A stretch of 64,000 bases of DNA. It comes from Burkholderia pseudomultivorans (GTDB lineage Bacteria > Pseudomonadota > Gammaproteobacteria > Burkholderiales > Burkholderiaceae). How positions within the stretch are numbered: position 1 is the first letter of the stretch; each line of letters starts with the position of its first letter. Shown here one piece after another: positions 52,353-60,322 of the stretch. The notes under the pieces were generated by a model that was not told the origin of the DNA, made no database searches, and worked only from the letters and a program-made list of their open reading frames with translations. The position numbers and the translations under genes are program-made. Location of the stretch: contig NZ_CP013378.1 in the NCBI RefSeq assembly GCF_001718415.1, positions 3,038,001 to 3,102,000 on the forward strand, in the 5' to 3' direction.

Positions 52353-52533
52353 ATGTGACGAACGAATTACGGGAGAAAAATTTTCTACATCGGGACGAAC
52401 CCGGAGAGCCTGTTACTTTACATTTCGCTAAAATCCCGTAGCGCCGTGCGCCGGAACCGGTGCCACGTGCGACTCCATGCGGCGGCGCGTCAGCCGTCAC
52501 GCCCAGCAAGCACTATAAGGAACAGACCAACCC

Positions 52534-53838
52534 ATGGACGTCCAGACCGACCAAGCCGCGCTGTCCGCGCACGATACCCGGCGGCGCGTGTTCGCGATCG
52601 TCGGCGCCTCGTCGGGCAACCTCGTCGAGTGGTTCGACTTCTACATCTACTCGTTCTGCGCGCTGTACTTCGCGCCGGCGTTCTTCCCGAGCGGCAACAC
52701 CACCACGCAGCTGCTGAACACGGCCGGCGTGTTCGCGGCCGGCTTCCTGATGCGCCCGATCGGCGGCTGGCTGTTCGGCCGCATCGCCGACCGGCACGGC
52801 CGCCGCACCGCGATGATGATCTCGGTGCTGATGATGTGCGGCGGCTCGCTGGTGATCGCGGTGCTGCCGACCTACGCGCAGATCGGCGCGCTCGCGCCGG
52901 CGCTGCTGCTGGTCGCACGCCTGTTCCAGGGCCTGTCGGTGGGCGGCGAATACGGCACCAGCGCGACCTACATGAGCGAAGTCGCGCTGAAGGGGCGGCG
53001 CGGCTTCTTCGCCTCGTTCCAGTACGTGACGCTGATCGGCGGCCAGCTGTGCGCGCTGCTCGTGCTCGTGATCCTGCAGCAAACGCTGTCGCCGGACGAC
53101 CTGAAGGCGTGGGGCTGGCGCATTCCGTTCGTGGTCGGCGCGGCCGCCGCGCTGATCTCGCTGTATCTGCGCAAGTCGCTCGACGAAACGTCGACCAGCG
53201 CGTCGCGCGACAAGAAGGACGCGGGCACGATCCGCGGCGTCTGGCAGCACAAGGGCGCGTTCTTCACGGTGGTGGGCTTCACCGCGGGCGGCTCGCTGAT
53301 CTTCTATACGTTCACGACCTACATGCAGAAGTACCTCGTGAACACGGCCGGCATGCATGCGAAGACGGCCAGCAACGTGATGACCGTCGCGCTGCTCGTC
53401 TACATGCTGATGCAGCCGGTGTTCGGCGCGCTGTCCGACAAGATCGGCCGCCGCACGTCGATGATCCTGTTCGGCGCGTTCGCGGTGATCGGCACGGTGC
53501 CGCTGATGCATGCGCTGAAGGACGTGACGAGCCCGGTGGCCGCGTTCGTGCTGATCACGGTCGCGCTCGCGATCGTCAGCTTCTACACGTCGATCAGCGG
53601 CCTGATCAAGGCCGAGATGTTCCCGCCCGAAGTGCGCGCGATGGGCGTCGGCCTGTCGTACGCGGTCGCGAACGCGATCTTCGGCGGCTCGGCCGAATAT
53701 GTCGCGCTGTGGTTCAAGTCGATCGGCAGCGAGGAAACCTTCTACTGGTACGTGACCGTGCTGTGCGCGATCTCGCTGATCGTGTCGTGGCGGATGCGCG
53801 ACCCGAGCAAGGAAGGCTACCTGCGTCACGAGCCGTGA
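52534..53838 (+). CDS. kgtP: MFS dicarboxylate:proton symporter, KgtP-like
   Basis: A 434-residue transporter with 12 helices. [45 protein letters not shown] and [17 protein letters not shown] are close to E. coli KgtP (alpha-ketoglutarate permease). The symbol is given on overall similarity; a related dicarboxylate is possible. ATG 52534 follows AAGGAACAGACCAACCC. A strong terminator follows at 53891. Confidence 0.88.
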   Translation: MDVQTDQAALSAHDTRRRVFAIVGASSGNLVEWFDFYIYSFCALYFAPAFFPSGNTTTQLLNTAGVFAAGFLMRPIGGWLFGRIADRHGRRTAMMISVLMMCGGSLVIAVLPTYAQIGALAPALLLVARLFQGLSVGGEYGTSATYMSEVALKGRRGFFASFQYVTLIGGQLCALLVLVILQQTLSPDDLKAWGWRIPFVVGAAAALISLYLRKSLDETSTSASRDKKDAGTIRGVWQHKGAFFTVVGFTAGGSLIFYTFTTYMQKYLVNTAGMHAKTASNVMTVALLVYMLMQPVFGALSDKIGRRTSMILFGAFAVIGTVPLMHALKDVTSPVAAFVLITVALAIVSFYTSISGLIKAEMFPPEVRAMGVGLSYAVANAIFGGSAEYVALWFKSIGSEETFYWYVTVLCAISLIVSWRMRDPSKEGYLRHEP

Positions 53839-53890
53839 TCGGCGGCGCGGCGACGGATCGGCTCGCCGCGATCGATCGCTGTAAAGGACA

Positions 53891-53923
53891 ACGTCCCGCC
53901 ACTTCGGCGGGACGTTTTTTTTT
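53891..53923 (+). terminator. Terminator of the kgtP-like gene
   Basis: ACGTCCCGCC (53891-53900) pairs with GGCGGGACGT (53906-53915) around ACTTC, followed by TTTTTTTT. Confidence 0.93.
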
Positions 53924-54000
53924 GCGCGTGCGCGCCGCTTCGCGTGAACGCGTGCAAGCTCATCGCGGCACATGCGATAACGATATCGAAATCGCTTCGT

Positions 54001-54029
54001 TGCCGGCTGCGGGCGATTTCCTTAATCTG
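54001..54029 (+). promoter_or_regulatory. Possible promoter of a small RNA
   Basis: TTGCCG (54001-54006) and TAATCT (54024-54029) are separated by 17 bases. The -10 match is poor, so this is a weak prediction, supported mainly by its position before the candidate RNA. Confidence 0.3.
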
Positions 54030-54035
54030 GGCACG

Positions 54036-54097
54036 TAGTTCGTGTGACACCTCCTTGACTGGGATTCTCGCCCGCTGCTTGCAGCGGGCGTTTTTTT
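54036..54097 (+). ncRNA. Candidate small RNA with anti-Shine-Dalgarno motif
   Basis: A segment of about 60 bases between two terminators. It contains CACCTCCTT (54049-54057), identical to the anti-Shine-Dalgarno end of 16S rRNA, and ends in a hairpin CGCCCGCTGC / GCAGCGGGCG (54069-54090) followed by TTTTTTT. This layout (single-stranded C/T-rich seed, then a terminator) fits trans-acting Hfq-type riboregulators that block ribosome binding. The 5' end is inferred from a weak promoter. Confidence 0.45.
54069..54097 (+). terminator. Orphan Rho-independent terminator
   Basis: CGCCCGCTGC (54069-54078) and GCAGCGGGCG (54081-54090) form the stem, followed by TTTTTTTATC. It has no protein gene in front of it after the kgtP terminator. 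Confidence 0.9.
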
Positions 54098-54280
54098 ATC
54101 CCGGACGGCGCGCCCCGCGCTCATCACGAAACCCGCAGAGCAAAGCACCATTTGTTGGTTCGGATTCGCCGCGCGCGCTGATACGTTAGCGGCTTCGCGA
54201 CGACACACCACGCCGCGATGTTCCTCGAACCGGCCGCCGCGCGATCCGCGGCGGCCTTCATAACAAATCAGGTCGTGCTC

Positions 54281-55096
54281 ATGAAAATCCACACTCTCGC
54301 CGCGTGGCTCGTCGGGGTCGCGCTCGTCACCGCAGGCACCGCCGCGCATGCGGACCGTCTCGACGACATCAGGAAGGCCGGCGTGCTGCGCGTCGCGACG
54401 TTCGACAGCAATCCGCCGTTCGGCTATGTCGACGCGAAAAGCAATCACATCGTCGGTCTCGACGTCGACTACGCGAAGGCGATCGCCGACAAGCTCGGCG
54501 TGAAGCTGCAGCTTCAGCCGACCAACCCGGCGAACCGCATTCCGTTCCTGACTTCCGGCAAGGTCGACCTGGTGCTCGCGAACTTCACGATCACCGACGA
54601 GCGCGCGAAACAGGTCGACTTCAGCATTCCGTATTTTTCGTCGGGCCAGCAGTTTCTCGCGAAGAAGGGCGTGCTGAAGTCCGCCGATCAGCTGAACGGC
54701 CTGCGCGTCGGCGCGGACAAGGGCACCACCAACGAGATCACGCTGCGCGAGAAGTATCCGAGCGCGACGATCGTCGCGTACGACGACACGCCGTTCGCAT
54801 TCGCCGCACTGCGCGCCGGCAACGTGCAGGCGATCACGCAGGACGGGCCGAAGCTGATCGGCCTGCTCGCGAACGTGCCCGACAAGCAGAACTACGAGAT
54901 TCCGGCGTTCACGATCTCGAACGACTACATGGGCGTCGGCGTGCCGAAGGGCGAGACGCGCCTGCTCGGCTTCGTCAACGACACGCTGAAGGGGCTCGAG
55001 GCGAGCGGCCGCGCGGCGAAGATCTACGATGCGTGGTTCGGCCCGACCACGAAGACGCCGCTCACGCGCATCTTCCGCATCGGCGACAAGACCTGA
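54281..55096 (+). CDS. Polar amino-acid ABC transporter substrate-binding protein
   Basis: A 271-residue family-3 solute-binding protein. The signal peptide ends at AAHA-D (about 25). The blocks GVLRVATFDSNPPFGYVDAKS, GLDVDYAKAIADKLGV and GKVDLVLANFTITDERAKQVDFS are diagnostic and resemble glutamate/aspartate-binding GltI/PEB1 proteins. ATG 54281 (MKIHTLAAW) begins the signal peptide; an upstream in-frame ATG at 54218 adds non-signal residues. It is followed by a hairpin and two permease genes. Confidence 0.9.
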   Translation: MKIHTLAAWLVGVALVTAGTAAHADRLDDIRKAGVLRVATFDSNPPFGYVDAKSNHIVGLDVDYAKAIADKLGVKLQLQPTNPANRIPFLTSGKVDLVLANFTITDERAKQVDFSIPYFSSGQQFLAKKGVLKSADQLNGLRVGADKGTTNEITLREKYPSATIVAYDDTPFAFAALRAGNVQAITQDGPKLIGLLANVPDKQNYEIPAFTISNDYMGVGVPKGETRLLGFVNDTLKGLEASGRAAKIYDAWFGPTTKTPLTRIFRIGDKT

Positions 55097-55104
55097 CCGG
55101 TCTG

Positions 55105-55147
55105 CCGCGATCCGCGCGCCGGCGCGACCGGCGCAGGCGGATCGCGG
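55105..55147 (+). other. Long stem-loop after the binding-protein gene
   Basis: CCGCGATCCGC (55105-55115) pairs with GCGGATCGCGG (55137-55147); the loop can itself form a GC-rich stem. No T-run. It is the third example in this window of such a structure directly after an ABC binding-protein gene. Confidence 0.65.
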
Positions 55148-55226
55148 CGTGTTCCGCATCGCTTCGTTTTCTTCCGGTCGCGCGCATCGCGCGCGCCGTT
55201 CCCGCAACACCGCACCTACGTTTCCT

Positions 55227-55967
55227 ATGCTCGCAGACCCCGGCATGCTCGGGTTGGCGCCCAAATACCTGTCGTGGCTCTGGCAGGGCTTCCTGCTGAC
55301 GCTCGGTCTTGCGACCGCATCGGCGTTCGCCGCGACCGTCGGCGGCCTGTTGCTCGCGGTCATGCGGCATGCACGCGGCGCCGTGCCGCGCGCGGCGGCC
55401 GCCGCGCACATCGTCGCGTTCCGCAACACGCCGCTGCTCGTGCAGTTGCTGTTCTGGTATTTCGGCGTCGCGTCGCTGCTGCCCGACACGTGGATCGCCT
55501 GGCTGAACGCACGCCATGCGTGGCGCGCGGGCCCGCTCGCGCTCGCGTGGCCGTCGTTCGAATTCGTCGCGGGCTGGGTCGGGCTGAGCGCCTATACGGC
55601 CGCGTTCGTCGCCGAGGAATGCGCAGCGGGCCTGCGCGGCGTGCGACGCGCGCAGCACGATGCGGCGGCCGCGCTCGGCCTGACGCCGTGGCAGGCGCTG
55701 CGCTACGTGGTGCTGCCGCAGGCCGTGCGCATCGCGCTGCCGCCATTGTTCGGCCAGTACATGAATCTCGTGAAGAACTCGTCGCTGGCGATGGCGATCG
55801 GCGTCGCCGAGCTGTCGTACGCGTCGCGCCAGGTCGAGACCGAGACGTTCAAGACCTTCGCCGCGTTCGGCGTCGCGACCGTGCTGTATGTCGCGGCAGT
55901 CGCGGCGATCGAGGCCGGCGCGTATGCGGCCACGCAGTGGCGCGACCGGCTGCGGGCAGGGCGTTGA
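55227..55967 (+). CDS. Amino-acid ABC transporter permease (GltJ-like)
   Basis: A 246-residue permease of the HisM/GltJ group with about five helices. The docking loop EECAAGLRGVRRAQHDAAAALGLTPWQALRYVVLPQAVR (about residues 131-169) is intact. Start ATG 55227 gives MLADPGMLGLAPKYL; the ribosome-binding site is weak. The second permease begins 2 bases after the stop. No ATPase gene is adjacent. Confidence 0.9.
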   Translation: MLADPGMLGLAPKYLSWLWQGFLLTLGLATASAFAATVGGLLLAVMRHARGAVPRAAAAAHIVAFRNTPLLVQLLFWYFGVASLLPDTWIAWLNARHAWRAGPLALAWPSFEFVAGWVGLSAYTAAFVAEECAAGLRGVRRAQHDAAAALGLTPWQALRYVVLPQAVRIALPPLFGQYMNLVKNSSLAMAIGVAELSYASRQVETETFKTFAAFGVATVLYVAAVAAIEAGAYAATQWRDRLRAGR

Positions 55968-55969
55968 CG

Positions 55970-56695
55970 ATGGACTATTCGCTGCTGCTCGCCAACCTGC
56001 CGTACCTGCTCGTCGGCGCCTTCCCGGACGGCCCGCTCGGCGGCGCCGCGCTGTCCCTCGTGCTGGCCGTCGCGTCGGCGCTGGCGTCCGCCGTGCTCGG
56101 CGTGGCGCTCGGCGTCGCGATGGCGCTGGCGCGCGGCCCGGCGCGCGTGCTGCTGCTGGCGGTCATCGGCTTCTTCCGCGCGATTCCGGTGCTGATGCTG
56201 ATTTTCTGGACTTACTTCCTGGTGCCCGTGCTGCTGCACAGGGACGTGCCCGGGCTCGCCACGGTCGTCTGCGCGCTCGCGCTGATCGGCGGCGCGTATC
56301 TCGCGCACGCGGTGCATGCGGGCATCGTCGCGGCGGGCGACGGGCAGTGGCAAGCCGGCCTGTCGCTCGGGCTCACGCGCTGGCAGACGGTGCGCTACGT
56401 GCTGCTGCCGCAGGCGATCCGGATCATGACGCCGTCGTTCGTGAACCAGTGGGTCGCGCTGGTGAAGGACACCTCGCTCGCGTATGTGGTCGGCGTGCCG
56501 GAGCTGTCGTTCGTCGCGACGCAGGTGAACAACCGGCTGATGGTGTATCCGGCGCCGATCTTCCTGTTCGTCGCGGCGATCTATCTGGTGCTGTGCACGT
56601 CGCTCGACGGCGCGGCGCGCTGGCTGCTGTCGCGCCGGCCGCGCGCGGAACGCGTCGCGCAGGCGGCGGCCGAGCGCACGGAGCCCGCGCGCTGA
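55970..56695 (+). CDS. Amino-acid ABC transporter permease (GltK-like)
   Basis: A 241-residue permease with about five to six helices. GIVAAGDGQWQAGLSLGLTRWQTVRYVLLPQAIRIMTPSFVNQ is the ATPase-docking loop. With the preceding gene it forms the channel. The cluster stops here; the next gene is convergent, so the ATP-binding subunit must come from another locus. Confidence 0.9.
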   Translation: MDYSLLLANLPYLLVGAFPDGPLGGAALSLVLAVASALASAVLGVALGVAMALARGPARVLLLAVIGFFRAIPVLMLIFWTYFLVPVLLHRDVPGLATVVCALALIGGAYLAHAVHAGIVAAGDGQWQAGLSLGLTRWQTVRYVLLPQAIRIMTPSFVNQWVALVKDTSLAYVVGVPELSFVATQVNNRLMVYPAPIFLFVAAIYLVLCTSLDGAARWLLSRRPRAERVAQAAAERTEPAR

Positions 56696-56729
56696 CGGAA
56701 CGTCGCGCCGCGCACGGCTGCCGTCGCGG

Positions 56730-57977
56730 TCAGGACGCCGCGTAGTGCGTGTTGAATACGGCGCGCAGCGTCGACTTGTCGGTCGCGAAATCGCCCCACA
56801 GCGGCCCGTCGTTCTGCACGAACGCGAACGGCGCGGTATCGATCGACGCGAGGCGGAAGCGCCATTCCGCGGCTTGCTGGCGGAACGCGGTGAGCTGCAT
56901 GTCCGACAGCGCGGTCTGCGCGTTCGCGAGCGTGACGAGCGGATCGACCGGCTGGTTCGCGATGCGCACCTCGAAGTGCAGGTGCGGCCCGGTCGCCGCG
57001 CCGGTCATGCCGACCGAGCCGAGACGCTGCCCCTGCTTCACGGGTTCGCCGGTCCTGAGCCCGCGCGCGAACGCGGACAGGTGCGCGTAATAGGTCGAGT
57101 AGCCGTCGGCGTGATCGACGATCACGTAATGGCCGTAACCGCCCGGATCGGTGCCGACGAACGACACGACGCCGTCGGCGGCCGCGTCGACGGGCGTGCC
57201 GGTCGGCGCGGCGAGATCGACGCCGGTATGGAACGCCATCGCCTGCGACAGCGGATGGATGCGCTCGCCGAAGAACGAGCTGATGCGCGTCCACTTGACG
57301 GGCATCGTGAACGCGGCCGCTTCGAGCGGCGCGCCGTCGAGCGTGTAGTACGCGCCATGCTCGGCACCCGGCGCGCGGAACCAGATCGCGCCGAACGTGC
57401 GGCCTGCCACGCGCAGCTCGAGCGCGGTCAGGCGCGGCACGCCGTCGTTCTCGTCGAACGCGAGGCGGTAATAGTCGCCGCGCTTCGCGCTCGCGCGCAT
57501 CTCGACCTTGCCGCTGACGAGATCGCCGAGCTGGATGCGCACTTCGGGCGGCACGTCGAGGCGGTTCAGCGTATCGGACAGCGTGAGTTCGATATTGCCC
57601 GCGCGCATGCCGTGCTCGGCTTCGGGCGGCGCCAGCGTAAACAGGCTTGCGTAGCCGAGCATGTCGTTGCGGTGCGCGCTGAGCGGCGCGAACAGGCCCG
57701 GCTGCGGGCTGCGCGCGCCGATCGTGCGGGCAAGCTCGCTCGTCACGAAATGCTGCGCGGTGGGAAAGGGCGTGTCGGACAGCACGCGCTGCGGCAGCAC
57801 GGCTGTGCCGGCATCGACGGCGCCGGGCAGTTGCGACACGGCCGGCAGCGCGGCGGCCAGACCGAGTGCGGCCAGCGCGCCGAGCACGGCGGCCGGCACG
57901 AGCGCGCGCACGAAGCGCTGCGCGCGGCCGCGCGCGGAAGCATCAGGGATTGCAGCAGACTTGACCAAGGTGTCCAC
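56730..57977 (-). CDS. M23-family peptidoglycan endopeptidase (LytM type)
   Basis: A 415-residue protein with an N-terminal membrane anchor or signal (about 24-48) and a C-terminal M23 zinc peptidase domain. The zinc site is complete: HTGVDLAAPTGTPV (His and Asp) and GPHLHFEVRIANQPVDP (His-x-His), with DHADGYSTYYAHLSAF between. It probably cuts peptide cross-links in murein. The N-terminal region (about 60-250) resembles opacity-factor/OapA-like M23 proteins such as MepM. The ATG follows CTGGATGTGGACACC. Confidence 0.9.
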   Translation of the reverse strand: MDTLVKSAAIPDASARGRAQRFVRALVPAAVLGALAALGLAAALPAVSQLPGAVDAGTAVLPQRVLSDTPFPTAQHFVTSELARTIGARSPQPGLFAPLSAHRNDMLGYASLFTLAPPEAEHGMRAGNIELTLSDTLNRLDVPPEVRIQLGDLVSGKVEMRASAKRGDYYRLAFDENDGVPRLTALELRVAGRTFGAIWFRAPGAEHGAYYTLDGAPLEAAAFTMPVKWTRISSFFGERIHPLSQAMAFHTGVDLAAPTGTPVDAAADGVVSFVGTDPGGYGHYVIVDHADGYSTYYAHLSAFARGLRTGEPVKQGQRLGSVGMTGAATGPHLHFEVRIANQPVDPLVTLANAQTALSDMQLTAFRQQAAEWRFRLASIDTAPFAFVQNDGPLWGDFATDKSTLRAVFNTHYAAS

Positions 57978-58306
57978 ATCCAGGAAAGCGGTTCATCGGG
58001 GGTGTGGGCGGGGACCACCGGCGGCACATTCGTCGGACGGCGACGGGGCGGGCGGCGGGCGTGCAACAAAACAGGCCCCGCAAGGGGCCTGTGTCGTTTC
58101 CGTTCGACCCAACGCGCGGGCGGACCCGCTTCGAACGGCAGCGTGCATGGCGGGTCGAACCCGGTTATCACGAAGACGCTAAAGAAAGATGACAGCGTCA
58201 GTCTACCGATGTTCCGTCGAACGTTAAAAATTTTAAAAGGGGTCAGCTTGTTCGTTTCGCAGTGCGGTAAATCGGGTTAAATCAGCATTTATTGCGAGGC
58301 TTTTCG
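57978..58306. other. Intergenic region with a minus-strand terminator
   Basis: About 330 bases. It includes a terminator-like hairpin at 58066-58092 and an inverted repeat GACGCT...AGCGTC (58176-58200). The part 58200-58300 is AT-rich. No protein gene can be supported. Confidence 0.45.
58066..58092 (-). terminator. Minus-strand terminator without an obvious gene
   Basis: ACAGGCCCC (58071-58079) pairs with GGGGCCTGT (58084-58092) around GCAA. Reading the minus strand, the stem is followed by TTTGTTG. It lies between the TetR gene and the M23 gene, both on that strand, so it most simply ends the TetR transcript about 215 bases past its stop. Confidence 0.65.
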
Positions 58307-58957
58307 TCAATCCGGCAATTTTTGCGATCGGCCGACGCGCAGCGCGGCGGACGTGCGCACCGCATCGAAGCCGGCGTCGAGCATCGCTTCGGCGTCGTTC
58401 CACAGATTGCCGCGCAGCCGGTTGGTCCAGATCATCGACGCGAACACGCCTTCGAGCAACGACACGAGATAGACGGCGGCCAGATGCACGTCGAGATCGG
58501 CCGCGAGCTCGCCGGCCGCGATCGCGCGGCGCAGCAGCGCCTTGGTAATACGCAGCATCTGCAGCTCGAGCAGCATGCGGCGCCGCTGCAGCGCGCCGTT
58601 TTCCTCGCTCTGCTCGCACTTCGTATAGAGGATCACCAGCACGCGCTGCATCGAGCCCGGCTCGCCGCACTGCTGCAGATAATGCGACGCGGCGTGCCGC
58701 AGCGTGTCGAGCGCGGGCAGGCCGTCGCTCGCGTCGAAGCCCTCCGAGGTGCGCGCGAACGCACGGTCGCACATCGCCAGACACACTTCCATCTTGTTGC
58801 GGTAGTGGCCGTACACGGCGCCGCGCGACATGCCTGCGGCCTCGGCGAGGTCCGCCATCGCGGTTTGTGCGACGCCTTTCTCGAGCAGCACGAGTTCGGC
58901 GGCGTCGAGGATCCGGTGCTTGATGGCGAGCGATTCTTCCCGGGTCTTGCGAGCCAT
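58307..58957 (-). CDS. amrR: TetR-family repressor of the RND efflux operon
   Basis: A 216-residue AcrR/TtgR-type repressor. The helix-turn-helix spans RILDAAELVLLEKGVAQTAMADLAEAAGMSRGAVYGHYRNKMEV (about 15-58). The C-terminal ligand domain is typical of efflux repressors. It is divergent from an RND adaptor gene; a palindrome lies between. The symbol follows the Burkholderia AmrR-AmrAB-OprA arrangement and is inferred from gene order and similarity. Confidence 0.87.
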   Translation of the reverse strand: MARKTREESLAIKHRILDAAELVLLEKGVAQTAMADLAEAAGMSRGAVYGHYRNKMEVCLAMCDRAFARTSEGFDASDGLPALDTLRHAASHYLQQCGEPGSMQRVLVILYTKCEQSEENGALQRRRMLLELQMLRITKALLRRAIAAGELAADLDVHLAAVYLVSLLEGVFASMIWTNRLRGNLWNDAEAMLDAGFDAVRTSAALRVGRSQKLPD

Positions 58958-59031
58958 GTTCTGAAATTCCTTACGTTTCGCTGTCGTTTTATTGAGACAG
59001 TATGACAGCGGGATGGAGACGGCGATTTATT

Positions 59032-59055
59032 TAATCAGTCGTGACTGATTATAAT
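59032..59055. promoter_or_regulatory. Palindromic operator overlapping the efflux promoter
   Basis: TAATCAGTC-GT-GACTGATTA (59032-59051) is a perfect 9+9 inverted repeat, and its right arm runs into TATAAT (59050-59055), a consensus -10 for the adaptor gene. The site is typical for TetR-family repressors and should be the AmrR target. Confidence 0.8.
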
Positions 59056-59104
59056 CGGCCACCCTGAGCCGCATTTTATCGGCGGCGAACGATCCGAGGT
59101 CACC

Positions 59105-60307
59105 ATGAATAACAATCGCTCCCTGTCGCGCCGCCTCCGGCTGGCGCCATTCGCGCTGGCGGCCGTGCTCGCCGTGGCCGGATGCGGAAAGGGCGAGAAG
59201 GACGCGGCGCCGGAGGCCGCGCGCAAGGCGACGGTCGTGACGGTGCGCCCGAGCGCCGTCGCGATGAGCGTCGAGCTGCCGGGCCGGCTCGACGCATACC
59301 GGCAGGCCGAGGTGCGCGCGCGCGTCGCGGGCATCGTCACCGCGCGCACCTACGAGGAAGGCCAGGAAGTGAAGCAGGGCGCGGTGCTGTTCCGCATCGA
59401 TCCGGCGCCGCTGAAGGCCGCGCGCGACGCCGCGCAGGGCGCGCTCGCGAAAGCGCAGGCCGCGGCGCTCGCGGCGAGCGACAAGCGCCGGCGCTATGCG
59501 GATCTCGTGCGCGATCGCGCGGTCAGCGAACGCGATCATACCGAAGCCGTCGCGGACGACGCGCAGGCGAAAGCCGAGGTCGCCTCCGCGAAGGCCGAGC
59601 TTGCGCGCGCGCAACTGCAGCTCGACTACGCGACCGTCACCGCGCCGATCTCGGGCCGCGCGCGGCGCGCGCTCGTCACCGAAGGCGCGCTGGTCGGCCA
59701 GGACCAGGCGACGCCGCTGACGACGGTCGAGCAGCTCGACCCGATCTACGTGAACTTCTCGCAGCCGGCCGCCGACGTCGACGCGCTGCGCCGCGCGGTG
59801 AAGAGCGGCCGCGCGACCGGCATCGCGCAGCAGGACGTCGCGGTGACGCTGCTGCGCGCGGACGGCACCGCCTATCCGCTGAAGGGCAGGCTGCTGTTCA
59901 GCGACCTCGCGGTCGATCCGACCACCGACACCGTCGCGATGCGCGCGCTGTTTCCGAACCCCGATCGCGAACTGCTGCCGGGCGCGTACGTACGCATCGC
60001 GCTCGACACGGCGATCGACCGGCAGGCGATCCTGGTGCCGCGCGACGCGCTGCTGCGCACGACGGACCGCACGTCGGTGCGGGTGGTCGGCGCGAACGAC
60101 AAGGTCAAGGACGTCGAAGTCGTCGCGGACCGGATGAGCGGCCGCGACTGGCGCATCACGCGCGGCCTGTCGGGCGGCGAACGCGTGATCGTCGACGACC
60201 CCGCGCAGTTCGCGCCCGATACCGCGGTGAAGCCCGTCGAGCAGGCGCTGCCGGCGAAGGCGGCGCCGCCCGCGGCCGCGTCGAATCCGGCCGCCCGTCA
60301 AACCTGA
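59105..60307 (+). CDS. amrA: RND efflux periplasmic adaptor (membrane fusion protein)
   Basis: A 400-residue lipoprotein of the HlyD/AcrA family. The lipobox AG-Cys27 follows a short signal. Then come a lipoyl half-motif (YRQAEVRARVAGIVTARTYEEGQEVKQG), a coiled-coil hairpin (about 103-170) and a beta-barrel with LDYATVTAPISGRARRALV. It links the inner-membrane pump to the outer-membrane channel. ATG 59105 follows GAGGTCACC. It starts an operon amrA-amrB-oprA. Naming rests on similarity to Burkholderia AmrA. Confidence 0.9.
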   Translation: MNNNRSLSRRLRLAPFALAAVLAVAGCGKGEKDAAPEAARKATVVTVRPSAVAMSVELPGRLDAYRQAEVRARVAGIVTARTYEEGQEVKQGAVLFRIDPAPLKAARDAAQGALAKAQAAALAASDKRRRYADLVRDRAVSERDHTEAVADDAQAKAEVASAKAELARAQLQLDYATVTAPISGRARRALVTEGALVGQDQATPLTTVEQLDPIYVNFSQPAADVDALRRAVKSGRATGIAQQDVAVTLLRADGTAYPLKGRLLFSDLAVDPTTDTVAMRALFPNPDRELLPGAYVRIALDTAIDRQAILVPRDALLRTTDRTSVRVVGANDKVKDVEVVADRMSGRDWRITRGLSGGERVIVDDPAQFAPDTAVKPVEQALPAKAAPPAAASNPAARQT

Positions 60308-60322
60308 CCGGTTCATACCAAC

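Larger units (their letters stand above)
53839..54280. other. Intergenic region with two terminators
   Basis: About 440 bases. It contains the kgtP terminator, then a second plus-strand terminator about 170 bases later with no gene between, suggesting a short RNA (described separately). The stretch 54098-54280 should hold the promoter of the amino-acid transporter genes; nothing exact is assigned. Confidence 0.55.
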
